Shown here: one piece after another, positions 49,560 through 60,733 of the stretch
Layout: each line of letters starts with the position of its first letter
Position numbering within the stretch: the first letter of the stretch is position 1
Origin: Schistosoma mansoni
Taxonomy: Eukaryota; Platyhelminthes; Trematoda; Strigeidida; Schistosomatidae
Length of the DNA stretch: 64,000 nt
Assembly (NCBI RefSeq): GCF_000237925.1
Contig: NW_017385987.1
Location: forward strand, 2,418,001-2,482,000
Reading direction: 5' to 3'
Notes under the pieces: model-generated
The model's database searches: none
What the model saw: only the letters and a program-made list of their open reading frames with translations
What the model was told of the DNA's origin: nothing
Translations under genes and position numbers: made by a program

Positions 49560-50160
49560 TTATGTCCGGCCGTTAAAGGGATAGGGGGGTCACAAATTTC
49601 TTCTGTACACATAAATTGGGTGGAATGTACGGTATCCTATGGCTTCTGCTATATGAAGGAAACGGGAACGAACTCCGTTGGGAAATTATGGAGGTATACG
49701 ATAGATCACTCGAAATGATTTCGATTTATCTACATTATGATCACTATCAATTAGATGTGCCCTGATAGAGCTGCGTATTGTTTTTATCTGGCCCTTCCCA
49801 AACCATGCTGGTAGATGTTCACTCATTCGTTGGTTAAGTAGCCTAGTAGTACGCCCGATATTGCTATCTCCACAGAAGCAGCTGAATTTATAAATGCACA
49901 TAGAGGAAGCCAACTCAGTAACTTATCCTTCGTTTAAGTAGACATCACCGGTCGACTCGAGAAAGTCAATGCAAGATAGGCTGCGTAGAATGTCCTACTA
50001 ATTACTTTCGTTAACCTATCTTTCAGAGTATCATTAGCTACATCCCCGTTGAATTGTAATTTCATGTATAAAGGTTTCTTTCGAACAGTTGATATCACCG
50101 AATTCCTTGTATCATACATGTACATCTTAATGAACGCAACAGGGTTTATCGTATATAAAA
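49560..50160 (-). pseudogene. Penelope-like ORF remnant: RT C-terminus and GIY-YIG endonuclease
   Basis: In the upstream frame (50125-49934) the peptide contains KKPLYMKLQFNGD and ends VLTF-like ALTFSSRP, which is the end of the reverse transcriptase and thumb region. After a frameshift, the frame 49913-49686 reads SSMCIYKFSCFCGDSNIGRT, followed by LLNQRMSEHLPAWF, IRSSIRAHLIDSDH and FRVIYRIPP. This matches a GIY-YIG nuclease with Y in CIY and N in place of Y in the second motif (SNIGRT for the usual SYIGRT). After one TAA the same frame continues with RSRFLHIAEAIGYRT, the conserved C-terminal segment. One frameshift plus internal stops mean it is a dead copy. The Asn at the normally catalytic Tyr is a further defect. 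Confidence 0.82.
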
Positions 50161-50165
50161 AACAA

Positions 50166-51493
50166 GATTAATATTTCTTCGGATCGTCAAAAGCTATTGT
50201 TGACAAACAGGCGGATACTAAAAAAAATTTCATGGAAATTTTATGAACTAGTACAACAAATATAACAATTATTTTAGGCATCTTAAAGACTTCTGTACCA
50301 AATGGACCTAATTGAAGTTAAGTGTTTACTAAAATATTTGTATAAATCACTCTTTAGGAAATCACTTACTACTGATATACGATTTTCTTCTTACTGTGAT
50401 ATAGAATGATATACAGTGACTATTTTAGGTTGAACGATGTAAATTGTACAGTGGTAATCATAACGTGTGAAATAGAAATTAGTGTTAAATAACTAAATAA
50501 GATTAATAGTCATTACTGGTTGGTTAATGTTTTCTATTACAATTTTCGTTAAACAATTGAAAGGACGATTTTCTCTATGTTAATCAAAGCATGACCAATA
50601 TTGAACAAAGAACAAACTTGATGGTAACCTATTTTTTCCATGTAAAACATAATTCATTCCTTTACGATCAATAAATTTCGTAAAAATCATGTGGGAATAA
50701 AATAAACAATCTATAAAAATGATTATTCACCTTTCATTTTCAATAAAAACATCCCTTCTCATATTGTCTATTATTACTATATTAATAGTACTTCTAATTC
50801 ACAAGATTTGTTTTAAAAATTAGTTATGGTTTTATGTTCAACCCAATTCTTTCAATCATGTATTCTTAGTAGATAAGGGTTAACAAATAAATTAGATTTG
50901 GGTTTACAAAAATGTTCCATTTAACTATAACTTTGCAAAAATGATAAATTATGCATTAAATACAGATGTAAGATAAATAATAATAAATTACAAATGAAAA
51001 TTAAATTGTCTAGTGGTAGATCTATCTCTTTATCCATGGTATTGGTAGAATATCAATTTATCTTATTTGATAATTAATTACCACACAGGAAAAAAGAAAT
51101 GACACACTTATGTATACATAAGTAAGGGATTTATAAATCGTGAGAAAGTTTTTATTCATAGACAATTACTTATTATAAATAAGTAGTATATATTTAGTGG
51201 ACACTTTCGTTTAGTGGATTAAGCCTTACAAAATAAACGACTGAATTAATTACTAATTGTAGACGAATTAGCTCTTTCATTTACTATTTAGCTGAGTGGT
51301 TTCTTGTGGTTCTTTCAATTCAGAGACAGTGAAAAACAACTGTTTAGTGTTCCCAGATTTTAAATGGTTTTTCATCTGATGTACGATGTAAATGTAAAAT
51401 GCTATCATTATTGGTTCTCTATCTATAACGAATAAGCCAGGCAAGTGTAGATAGAAATATAAAATTTAAGAAACATATATTTTAATCAATTAT
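50166..51493. other. Non-coding, no feature seen
   Basis: Sequence upstream of the Penelope fragment; no further RT remnants recognised. Confidence 0.55.
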
Positions 51494-51810
51494 AAGCAAA
51501 AATGGATGGTGGCTAGCATTGGAATCCAGGAGGCGCGTTTCGGTCTATTTGGGACTCGTCAGCTGGATGTACCTACATCCCAGACTTGATGTTCGCTCCG
51601 GGACTCCAACGCAGTATCATCCACTTCAAAAGTCTTCACATTATGCACTTGGCTATTAAGTGCTGATAGCTAATTTGCTTATAATGCTTGTGACTTCAGT
51701 CAATATCGAAGCAATCAACACAGGATGTACTTATGCTAATAAGAGACTGATCAATTGCAGTCCCAAACACCAATAGTAATATTCAAATAAACAATGCAAC
51801 ATGAATGTGA
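51494..51810 (-). mobile_element. Family A SINE, mutated
   Basis: Ribozyme region with the GAAA and stem III side mutated (GGCGCGTTTCGGTC on the plus strand), tRNA-like head with a decayed B box, then an inverted sense tail (GCTTGTGACTTCAG ... AATATTCAAATAAAC). Confidence 0.78.
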
Positions 51811-52124
51811 ACCAAGTGTTAACTTAAGAACATGAAAGTCGTTTAAAGAAATTTTAGTGTCATTTTAATAGTTATTTTAGGCGATCTTACTAACAAAGTT
51901 CAACTAACTCATTGGTAAAAGTTCACTTTATTTCATTGGATTATTTTCTGTCATATGTTTCAGAATATAATCAGATCATAGCACACTTGAAAATTAAGAA
52001 TTCGGATTTTCATCAGAGAACAGTAAATTGCTTGGTATGTGAACCTTATTGTTGCTTAAACTGTAAAAATTTGGAGGGAAAACTCAAATTTATTCATATT
52101 TCCTATATGCTGGAAATATTTTTT

Positions 52125-52262
52125 CCTGGTTAGCGTTGTTTTAGCGGGTTAGTTTTCTACGGGATCGGCTCGCTAACCCCATGCCCAACCCACCTCCTCT
52201 ATCCGGGCTTGGGACCGGTAGTGGCCCCCGGAGGGGCTATAGGCGGAGTTATATGCTAGAAA
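52125..52262 (-). repeat. GC-rich RTE-type leader fragment
   Basis: Sharp GC-rich block in AT-rich DNA. Read on the minus strand it contains CCGTAGAAAACTAACCCGCT and AACGCTAACC. This matches the leader of the RTE copy at about 15427-15460 (CCGTAGAAAACAAC ... AACGCTAGCC). It is therefore probably a leader fragment of the same superfamily. Confidence 0.55.
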
Positions 52263-53245
52263 TAAGTTCGTAAATAAATTTACTATGATACTACCAATAA
52301 TGGAGTAGTGATGAGAATAGGAGATGAAATTTATGTTGAATTTGATTAATGGTAGGCGTAAAATGAGGAAAGTAGTTAATTGCATTGTACTATCAAGACG
52401 GCTATATAAAATTTAATAACTGTCATTGAATACATATGAAGCAGTTCCATCAAAATATATTATGAAAGAAACATACATTTTAGCAGTTATTATCAATATA
52501 CTTGTTATATATTCTTCGTTTCACTTGTTGAACATATAGCATTTCATCCAGTTAATGTTGTTATTTGACTATTTGATATGCAGATTCTTCTAAATGTGTT
52601 CGATAAACCATGAAGAACTACATCTTTTTACTCATCAATGTAATAGGTAACACATCTTTGTAGATTGGTTTATAAACGTAAAAACGAAAACTGATAAGTA
52701 CATGGTCACCTTAATTTGCTTAGCTAGTATTATTGATTGCCAAATAAAATATATTTATTTTATCATCATCTAAATTTTTAACATGGTGAGGTCTGTGGTT
52801 GCAATTGTATTCCTAGATAACTTTAAACAGCTTTGTACTAATGTGAAATTGATTTCCGGAGTTTAATTAACAATTTCGTGTCTATTACCTATGATTTTCA
52901 ATCATCCCAACGATTTCATTTGAATATAAGGGCTGGCACTATGTTCGACTATAAATATCGATTCACTCTTGGCGAAATTGAGTTGGTTCACTCTTCCTTT
53001 CCGTTGCGCATCATTTTTTTGCTTCTCTATCCGATCAACGGTTGTATGGAATATAATTATTCAAAAATCCATTCTCGTATTTCACTTATTTAATTCCGTT
53101 ATTCACTAACACGATTTAAGTCGATGATTACATACGAGGATTGGTGACATATATAAGTCGATAACAAGCAGTGAACGATCTACCTAGAATCAGATGTCCG
53201 TGTCACTAAAAATCCTAAAAGTTGAACTTGTATTCGGGAGGAGAG
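52263..53245. other. Non-coding before the possible LTR
   Basis: 52878-53090 is open on the plus strand (71 codons), without recognisable retroelement motifs. Confidence 0.5.
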
Positions 53246-53651
53246 TGTGATATTGCAGGATATAAGGGCAAAATTACGTTTTTAAATGACTGATTTTCGT
53301 CTAAGACTACTTTCGTTTTAACTCAGTATGATGATTATTAGGTGTAGTATTCGTTTTATTTACGGTGTACTATTTTGTTCAGTATGAGACTGGTTTATTC
53401 TAATATAACACTTATTTAAGATAATATGCCTTGCATTAATTAGGCGTAAAACTTGTAGCTTGAGAACTTTACTGTAATTCCGTGTATTTTTGCTATGTGT
53501 GATAAATGTTAACTAATCATCAAGTGTGAGTAAAATCAATGTGTAAACTAGTGTATTCATGTGTTATCTTAATTCATTTTCACGGTCAAATAAATTCTTA
53601 CAACTAGTCTTTGTATTCTCAATATGTGTCATCGTATTCAGGGTCACAACA
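53246..53651 (+). repeat. Possible solo LTR
   Basis: Begins TGTGATATTGCAGG directly after a purine run (GGGAGGAGAG, 53236-53245, polypurine-tract-like). It contains an AATAAA near 53590 and ends GGGTCACAACA, so it has TG...CA ends. No internal coding region or target duplication was found. Confidence 0.4.
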
Positions 53652-55871
53652 CAAAGCAAAGGCCAGGGAAATAACAGGTTGTGATACCGAATTCTGAGGT
53701 AATGAAATTTGGATCATACCTGATTTGTTCTGAGGTCACGCTTTACGACAAACTCCAAATTGCACAAAAAGTAGGTCCTGGTTCTGCTACTAATATTCAC
53801 AAGACAGGGAAAATTCACTAAGCATTTTAAAAATTTCAATTTAGAGACCATTCTTACAAAACTTTCTTTGCATTGAAGTCATTTTTTAATATTAATCCCG
53901 AAACATTTCTGCTTTGTTTTTGAATGTACTGTAGTTCGAATGTTGTTTCTATACTTTTAAACGGATTGGCGTAATTGATTTTGCTTTTCCATGCTTACTT
54001 TTCATAGTAGCCATTAATTCATGTACAGAGGTTTAAGCAAACCTAACTGAACTTAAAATTTCTAATCACCATTCAAATATTGGATAGATTTTAGTTATAT
54101 ATTCTCATGATCGGTTCAAACATAATATTCTGAAATATGATTGGTTATGGACTTTTAAGACATTGAATAGTTCCCCTCTTAATTCTAACTTCAATTCCTT
54201 CTAAAAACCGAATCGCAATGATTGTGGAATCATTATGTGATTACTTTAAGTTACTCAGAGAACGAAACTTAGAATATTTTAAAAAATCACATTTAAGTAA
54301 ACATGTTACGATAGTCATAATTTCATTAACTTCCGTAAATGTAGTTGTGTGTATCGAGAATTGCTTTATAGTATGATAACAAAACTGAAGCTTCCCTCAA
54401 TTGCAAACTGCTTTTCTAGAATCATTTGAATATAAAATAGTATGAAAGGAAAACATTAAACAATTTGAACAAACTCGTTCAATGTTAGGATTTGAACTAA
54501 TTACTTAAGAATTTTCGAATCAATCACTTTTGACCGTCATTAATACAGTGAATTCATTCATTAAAATGAAAACAGTGTCATTGCAGTTTTAAATAATATC
54601 ATTTTCAAAATACCAGCTATTGATAACATCAACAGCAATCACTGTAGTTAACGACAGAAAATCTATTTATGTGTAGACTGGTTTTGTAGACTGGTAACCT
54701 TAGGAGGGCAGTTATTGCAGACACAAAAATTGACTGTGTACAAACTATATATATATACTCCCTTATAACAGCTGTTTTATTCAAAGTAATTGCCTATTGA
54801 AACGTCTACTTTGTGTTTTGTCTTATTACCGAAGCATTATTTTTGACTTTTCAGCTAAATATAAATTCTACTTATTTATCATGATAAATACAATATATTA
54901 TCATATAACGTTTGACGTATTGGGAATGCGCACAAAATTTTAATAAAAGTTAAGTAACAAATAACTGTTTTGGAAAAATGACTTAATAAGTAATTTCAAG
55001 TATCAGTTCATTTTATCATTGCACTCAGGTTATCGTTTACGTTTACAGAATGGTAATGACTACTAATATCATACCGAAGAATCCTGTTAGTTCCATATTA
55101 TTATCTCAGTGTGAAAGTTCTCATCGTAGGTATAGGAATCTTGTATTAATTCCAAAGGATAATTCATTGGTAGTTTTTCCTGATATTTCTACAAGTAATC
55201 TCAGTCTGTGATAAAGATAACCATTGGATTCCGAAAAAATTAGCAGTCATAGAAATCCTGAAATTTTTCCGCTGACTGATTTATCTTTTCTGGTAAATTT
55301 TGGTTATCGAAGCTCCAGTAATATGAAATCATTATATCCGAAAGAAGAATAAGTGAATGGTAACTGCTAGGATCTATTAACGGACTGTTATTGTATATAT
55401 TCCTATTGGATTACTACTAAGTAAATATATTATATGTATATATATCTCACACTCAGAACCACTTTTGACCTGATCTTTTGTAACCTTTATTTTCTATTTT
55501 ATGGTATGATGTGGTCTGATTTGTTTGTATATAAAATGCGTATGTCTGAAATACATGATTCATATAGAGGACTAAACCGGCTGGGTTAGGTGAGGAGCTA
55601 CTCTTTCGGAGCACTAACAAGAACTCACAGTTTACTCTAGGCTGCTTGTACTAGTTTATACGTCTTTGGTCTAGTCGATAAGTTAGTGTTCTAATTAGCG
55701 ATCTTATCACATGATATATTAAAAGGCTATAGGGACGTAACAGAAATCATTTTTAAAACCACATGCTAATACATTCACTAGTTAACTAGTAAAATATACT
55801 TGTAGTAATCTCATTGACTTAAAATCACTGAATATTTGTGATATTATTATACATTTGACTAATTATCATTC
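53652..55871. other. Non-coding, no feature seen
   Basis: A short CCGGCTGGG-containing patch near 55.58 kb is slightly GC-richer but unrecognised. Confidence 0.55.
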
Positions 55872-56103
55872 AGAACAACATATATAAGCGAACAACACTG
55901 TTTTCGATTGGATCCTCATCAGGCTTTACACTAATATACAGTAATATTTATATACATATACGAAATTATTAAACCAATCAAGGCAGTTTATGAGTCGATG
56001 ATAACTGTGGAACAGATTACATAAGTAAATATATTAAGTGTAAAGTACAAGTTGGTAGTGTGATGACAGGCGTACTAAATGCGATAACAATAATAAAGGC
56101 TTG
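55872..56103 (-). mobile_element. Penelope-like 3' region, copy 2, cut by the gap
   Basis: The same non-coding block as 49120-49330, starting at AGAACAACA and continuing through the shared CATCAGGCTTTAC and CTAATATACA motifs to the N run at 56104. No coding part is visible. The sequence after the gap (56304 on) does not look like Penelope DNA, so the rest of the copy may lie in the unassembled part. Confidence 0.75.
55884..55928 (-). ncRNA. Hammerhead ribozyme, Penelope type, copy 2
   Basis: Minus strand: AAGC, CTGATGA (55922-55916), a very short stem II (GG..TC with a small loop), GAAA (55905-55902), stem III, TTC, GCTT. All invariant core positions are present and the stem II closing pair is G-C, which makes this the best of the three Penelope-type motifs. 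Confidence 0.7.
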
Positions 56104-56303
56104 NNNNNNNNNNNNNNNNNNNNNNNNNNNNNNNNNNNNNNNNNNNNNNNNNNNNNNNNNNNNNNNNNNNNNNNNNNNNNNNNNNNNNNNNNNNNNNNNN
56201 NNNNNNNNNNNNNNNNNNNNNNNNNNNNNNNNNNNNNNNNNNNNNNNNNNNNNNNNNNNNNNNNNNNNNNNNNNNNNNNNNNNNNNNNNNNNNNNNNNNN
56301 NNN
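56104..56303. other. Assembly gap, 200 N
   Basis: Exactly 200 N; the left flank is Penelope-like repeat DNA. Real length unknown. Confidence 0.97.
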
Positions 56304-56664
56304 CAGTTGCTGAATTTTATTTAGTTATTTATTCAATTTACTTTTCTGATTTTGATGACAAGTGAAATTTCGACTTCATATTTCAAATTCAAAGTCGTTT
56401 CTAAAAAAATAAATGTTATGTGAACAAGAATATTCAACAAATTGTACTCACGTTGTGTACTGCGTTCTATATTGATAGGTTGGAGGAAATCGTGCCAATT
56501 GGTTCTTGTGAGAAAGGTGCATCGATCATCTCATGAAACAAATCAGATCAATCCAGATTCCAGAAATATCTTGCTGCTAAATGGTAACTGGCATAAAACG
56601 TAAGAACATGGTTTTCTTTCCAAAGTCTCTAACCACTTGATGGAGATAACAGTGTTTATAAATT

Positions 56665-56768
56665 AACAGAAAAAGAGGAGTCCCACAATAGGACGAAACG
56701 GCCGTCCAGTGTTTCCAGGTTTTCCATGGTGGGCTAGCTTCAACTGACTCATGATCTAAACTATATAA
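56665..56768 (+). mobile_element. Family B SINE, 5'-truncated inside the ribozyme
   Basis: Starts at GAGGAGTCCC, so the 5' side of stem I is gone. Stem II, GAAAC, GGCCGTCCAGTG and the tail are present. Confidence 0.78.
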
Positions 56769-59700
56769 AATAATGATTGCTAATAATAACTGATTGAGTT
56801 AAGTAATCTAAAATTAGTATTCTGTTAGTAAAGATAAATTATATACTGACTACTTCATTCAATAAAAAAATATTACCTCTAATTAAGCATAACAATGTAT
56901 ATGTGTATAATGAAGCATAAATTTTGGAAGAACAAAGGGAAGGGCACATGTTTGTATTTTTGAGTATTTTTTTAAAATAAATTGAAATCCAATTCTGTCC
57001 CATTCATTAACAGTTCAATAACTCACGTTATCAGTGATTGCAGTTCATTTAAAATAAGTGTAAACAAAAATCTAAATTCCTGTTTAGTATATTCGGATCA
57101 TAACTAACAACGGGATCCAGAAAAGGTGCTTCGGTTCATTTTGGATTTATTGGTTGGATAGTCTTTTATCTGTGTTGATTTCCACACTGAGACTCGAATT
57201 CGATGCATATCACTGCGAGTCTCAATGCTCTGTGCCCTAAGGTGAGCCCAGATAACCAGTAGATTGTTTAACTAGAATGATGCTTATCATATGGTTTTAT
57301 ATTATCGTGTTGCTGATTATTAGTAATTAAACTGATCTACCTCAATCAGTATATGGGAAAATCTTATTTGTTTTTGTTGAAGCCTCACTATCAAAAAACG
57401 AACAGTTAACTTATGTTTCCAAAAGGGAATAGCGGCCAATTTATCACTGTTATGGTAGATTTAATTTTTTTATTATCTCTTTCCAGTTTATTTCAAGTTA
57501 TATTTACCTAGTTGTTTTATGCAATTCAAAATCGCTTATGTCTATTTTGGGTTATTTTCACTGTTCTGATTTTTAAAAACTTACGAAAATCTACATGTAT
57601 GAACGATGAATATCGTTTGTGAAAAAGCCTTTTTAGATGATATAGTTAAAGGTCTAAACTAATGACCAGAAATACAGTTAGGTGACAACGCTTTTTAAAT
57701 TACAGCTTATTAATTAAGGATTGTTGATGAAATAAATTTTTTATCGGTTGTGAATGTTGATTGTCATGTAGCGTATTCTCAAATCACTCTGTAGATCAAA
57801 TTGCAGATTTGTAGAACTTCTTGAAGAAAGTGTACATCAAGAACTTGCTTTAGCTAGACAACTACTAGAAACCAGAAAGTTATTGTCAAATAAACTGGGG
57901 TATCTTGAACTGGTACACATTTGCTGGCTTTCATCTATTTGCTAATACTTTCCGACTACTAAATGGCGAGGATGTCTACTAACTAGGGAATATTTTTACT
58001 CTTTGATTTTCGTGATCATTTTCTACTTATTACCTAGATAACAACATATATATTGTTTAAAATAAACTGAAATTGAATTTTAAATCAATGAAGTAATGTT
58101 GTCGTTTTATTTAGAGCTTCTAATTTTAACCCACTACTGAATTGTGAAAGATAACTGCTTGGTTGTTCCAAAACGGAACGAACTATTTGTTCAATAATGA
58201 CTCTTGATAATTCTTCAGTTGATGCGTTAAAAGTAACTTAGAGCATTTTCCAGTACATTTATCTGGGATGTAATTCTCAGAGATTTCTCATACTTATTCT
58301 TCTAGGTTGAAAATAATGGGATGAGGTTAAAACAATTCCAATATGTGACAAAACTGGTGTATATTATAGCCGTTTGAATTCATTGATTTTTCACGTGATA
58401 TGCACGCGATGGCCATGAATATAACTGGAAATAAAGTTAAAGGTTCCAAAAAAATTACAGATAATCCTAAATCGAACTACATCCCAAAACGTGTTGTGGC
58501 GGAAATATATGGAATAAGTTTACACACAATATATAACCCTCACTGATCTTGATATGAAATTATTTATCAGTTAGCAAGCAATTAATTAAAATAATGACAA
58601 ATAAGCACTTGGTGAGTTCTCATTTTTCGATGTCAGTTTAGGTTGATTTGTAATATACTATTAGAATCATTTTCTAATAGACTTCACTTCCATCCTTGAT
58701 TGCAATAAGCAGACTGTCTAGTGATTTACGAAACTTATCCTGGTTTAAAAACAACAAACGTTTACAAAGAAAAAGAACAAAATTCGTACATGTTAAGTGA
58801 AAACTCATAGACTAATCGAAACATTTCATATATTCTTTCTTCGGTTATCTGATTTCAATATTTGATGTTGTAGCGAGTATAATAATGACTCAAACTTATG
58901 AATGACTAATTGTCGGGTGTGTATTACGGAAAACTAAACCGAAAGTTACTCACACACTATAAATCTATTTTCAGTGGATAAAATTGTAGTCTCCCATTGT
59001 TAATTATTGTTTTAGACCGGTAAACAAGCAAATTCACTACACACAAATAGAAGACAAATTGTTGACAACAGACGTAACAATAAAAAGTCTGTTAATAACA
59101 TTTTAGCAGCGCTCATCAAAGGTGCATTGATTAAGTGGAGATTTTAAAGGATTTTGATGAATTTTTCTCAGAAATAGAGAATAGCACTATGGTTTATCTT
59201 CCCATTTTATGAAATCTTAAATAATCAGTGAGAAATTGTGTATTCGGTACAAAATGTATTTTATGTATAAGTTTTTGAAATGTAAATGGTACATTTCAAG
59301 ATTTTCTAGAGGGAAACACTGTTGTTCAAACTAGAAATCAAGCCGAAGATATCAGATAACCATCTTTGGTAAAAAAGATGCTCTGTTTTGTTTTCATGTA
59401 GTAATAATTGCTTTGTACGTTACCAAACATCTGATTCTTAATCTTATGCAATAACTTCACGAATATTCACAGTCCTCTGTCTGTGGATTGTAGCTATAAC
59501 ATTAAGTCCTGATTAGACATGGGACTTTCTATATTGTACACAACATTCAATACTATTACTTTCTCTACGGTTGTCAGGTGATAGTTGTATGTGATGAGTC
59601 TTCAGTGAATTAGTCTGTGAGTCATATTCTGTACTCACGATGTACTGACAATCTTGGTTATCTCATATGATCTCTCTCTTCCATCCCATTACATAACAAA

Positions 59701-60307
59701 TTCACCTAATAATATTAGTGTTCCCCAGCGAACCAAAAACAAAAGATCCTTCAACTTTAACGGTATATATTTAGTAAAAAAAAGCTACAATTAAAGCAAA
59801 AAATTCTTCTAGATAAAAATAACCATGTTAAAACTCCGTTAATTAGTAGAAGAAGGAATCAACTAACCATTCGTGTCAAGTCTCTACTAAATACAAGCGT
59901 TGAAATCTTTTTTGTAAGAATTCCAAATGATTTATGTATATTCAGTGGGTTCAACAGCTGTCACCATCAATTATATTTAGGGTGTAATGTTTATGGAATA
60001 TATATACATATAAATTTGAAGGTATCTTGACTACTGCTCGTTGACTATTGAAGCGAATTAGTGTACTGAACGAAATCTATAAGTTGATCTGTCAAATATT
60101 TACTACACATTTACAATTTTGATTGTCAAAAAAAGAAAACAAGTAATGTTTGAATTTAATTTTAAGAGAAATTCCATCTTTTCTCCTTCACTACCTCTTG
60201 TTAAATATACACATAATCAGTTGTTGATATCATCTATTTATTTGTTTTTATTTTATTTATACGCTAACTAGTACTTAATGGCCGTTATGCTAATCCATTC
60301 TTATCTC
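56769..60307. other. Non-coding, apart from the doubtful family A remnant at 57.1 kb
   Basis: No open frame above 60 codons. Confidence 0.6.
57095..57255 (-). mobile_element. Possible very old family A SINE
   Basis: ACGGGATCCAG, TTCGGTTCATTTTGGATTT, TGGTTGGATAG and GAGACTCGAATTCGATGC follow the spacing of ribozyme and B box in family A. Identity is low. Confidence 0.4.
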
Positions 60308-60700
60308 TTAACTAGGTGCTGTTAATAAGTAATGTAAAGTTATCGTTTTACTAACATAACCAAGACAACAGTACCAACACAGAATGAAGGACAACAATAC
60401 CAACAATATTAACAATGGACACACAAATGACAAATAAAGCAAAAAGGAAAGGTGTAAATATAACGGGAGAGGGATAGAATACTTCCTTGGAGCATGATAT
60501 TTGGAGTTTAAACTGAAAAAGAAATTATTCACGTGCCTATTAAAGGACATATCATAATATACATTTATGGATGCACTTGCAAACAAAGAATTAAGTTTGA
60601 CAGTGAAAAATGTTTCTCCAAATAACTTATGCACTAAAAAATGAAAAGATCTTAAAACTACTTCTCGTATAACTATAGTACTGGCAGATATTCTACTCAT
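60308..60700 (-). other. 130-codon open frame with an ATG, unassigned
   Basis: Starts at ATG (60700) and ends at 60308. The C-terminal half is strongly hydrophobic (LPLYLHLSFLLYLSFVCPLL and onward), like one or two membrane segments. Length is unusual for chance in AT-rich DNA, but codon use is not distinctive, no motif is seen, and the start abuts a microsatellite. No function can be given. Confidence 0.25.
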
Positions 60701-60733
60701 ATATATATATAGAGAGAGAGAGAGAAAGAGAGA
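60699..60733. repeat. (AT)n(GA)n compound microsatellite
   Basis: A short AT run passes directly into GA repeats with one interruption. Confidence 0.9.

Larger units (their letters stand above)
49120..50165 (-). mobile_element. Penelope-like element, 3' part
   Basis: Read on the minus strand, this runs from the C-terminal part of the reverse transcriptase region (50.1 kb) through the GIY-YIG endonuclease (49.9-49.6 kb) to a non-coding 3' region with a hammerhead ribozyme (49.1 kb). The non-coding part is shared with copies at 55.87 and 63.69 kb. Penelope-like elements have RT plus GIY-YIG in one ORF and are known to carry hammerhead motifs. In schistosomes they are known as Perere-10-type elements. 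The left boundary is set where the three copies start to agree (GAACAACA). The 5' part is missing. Confidence 0.8.

Noticed and set aside
56060-56365. Frames across the second N run
   Set aside because: Mostly N; flank is Penelope 3' non-coding DNA.
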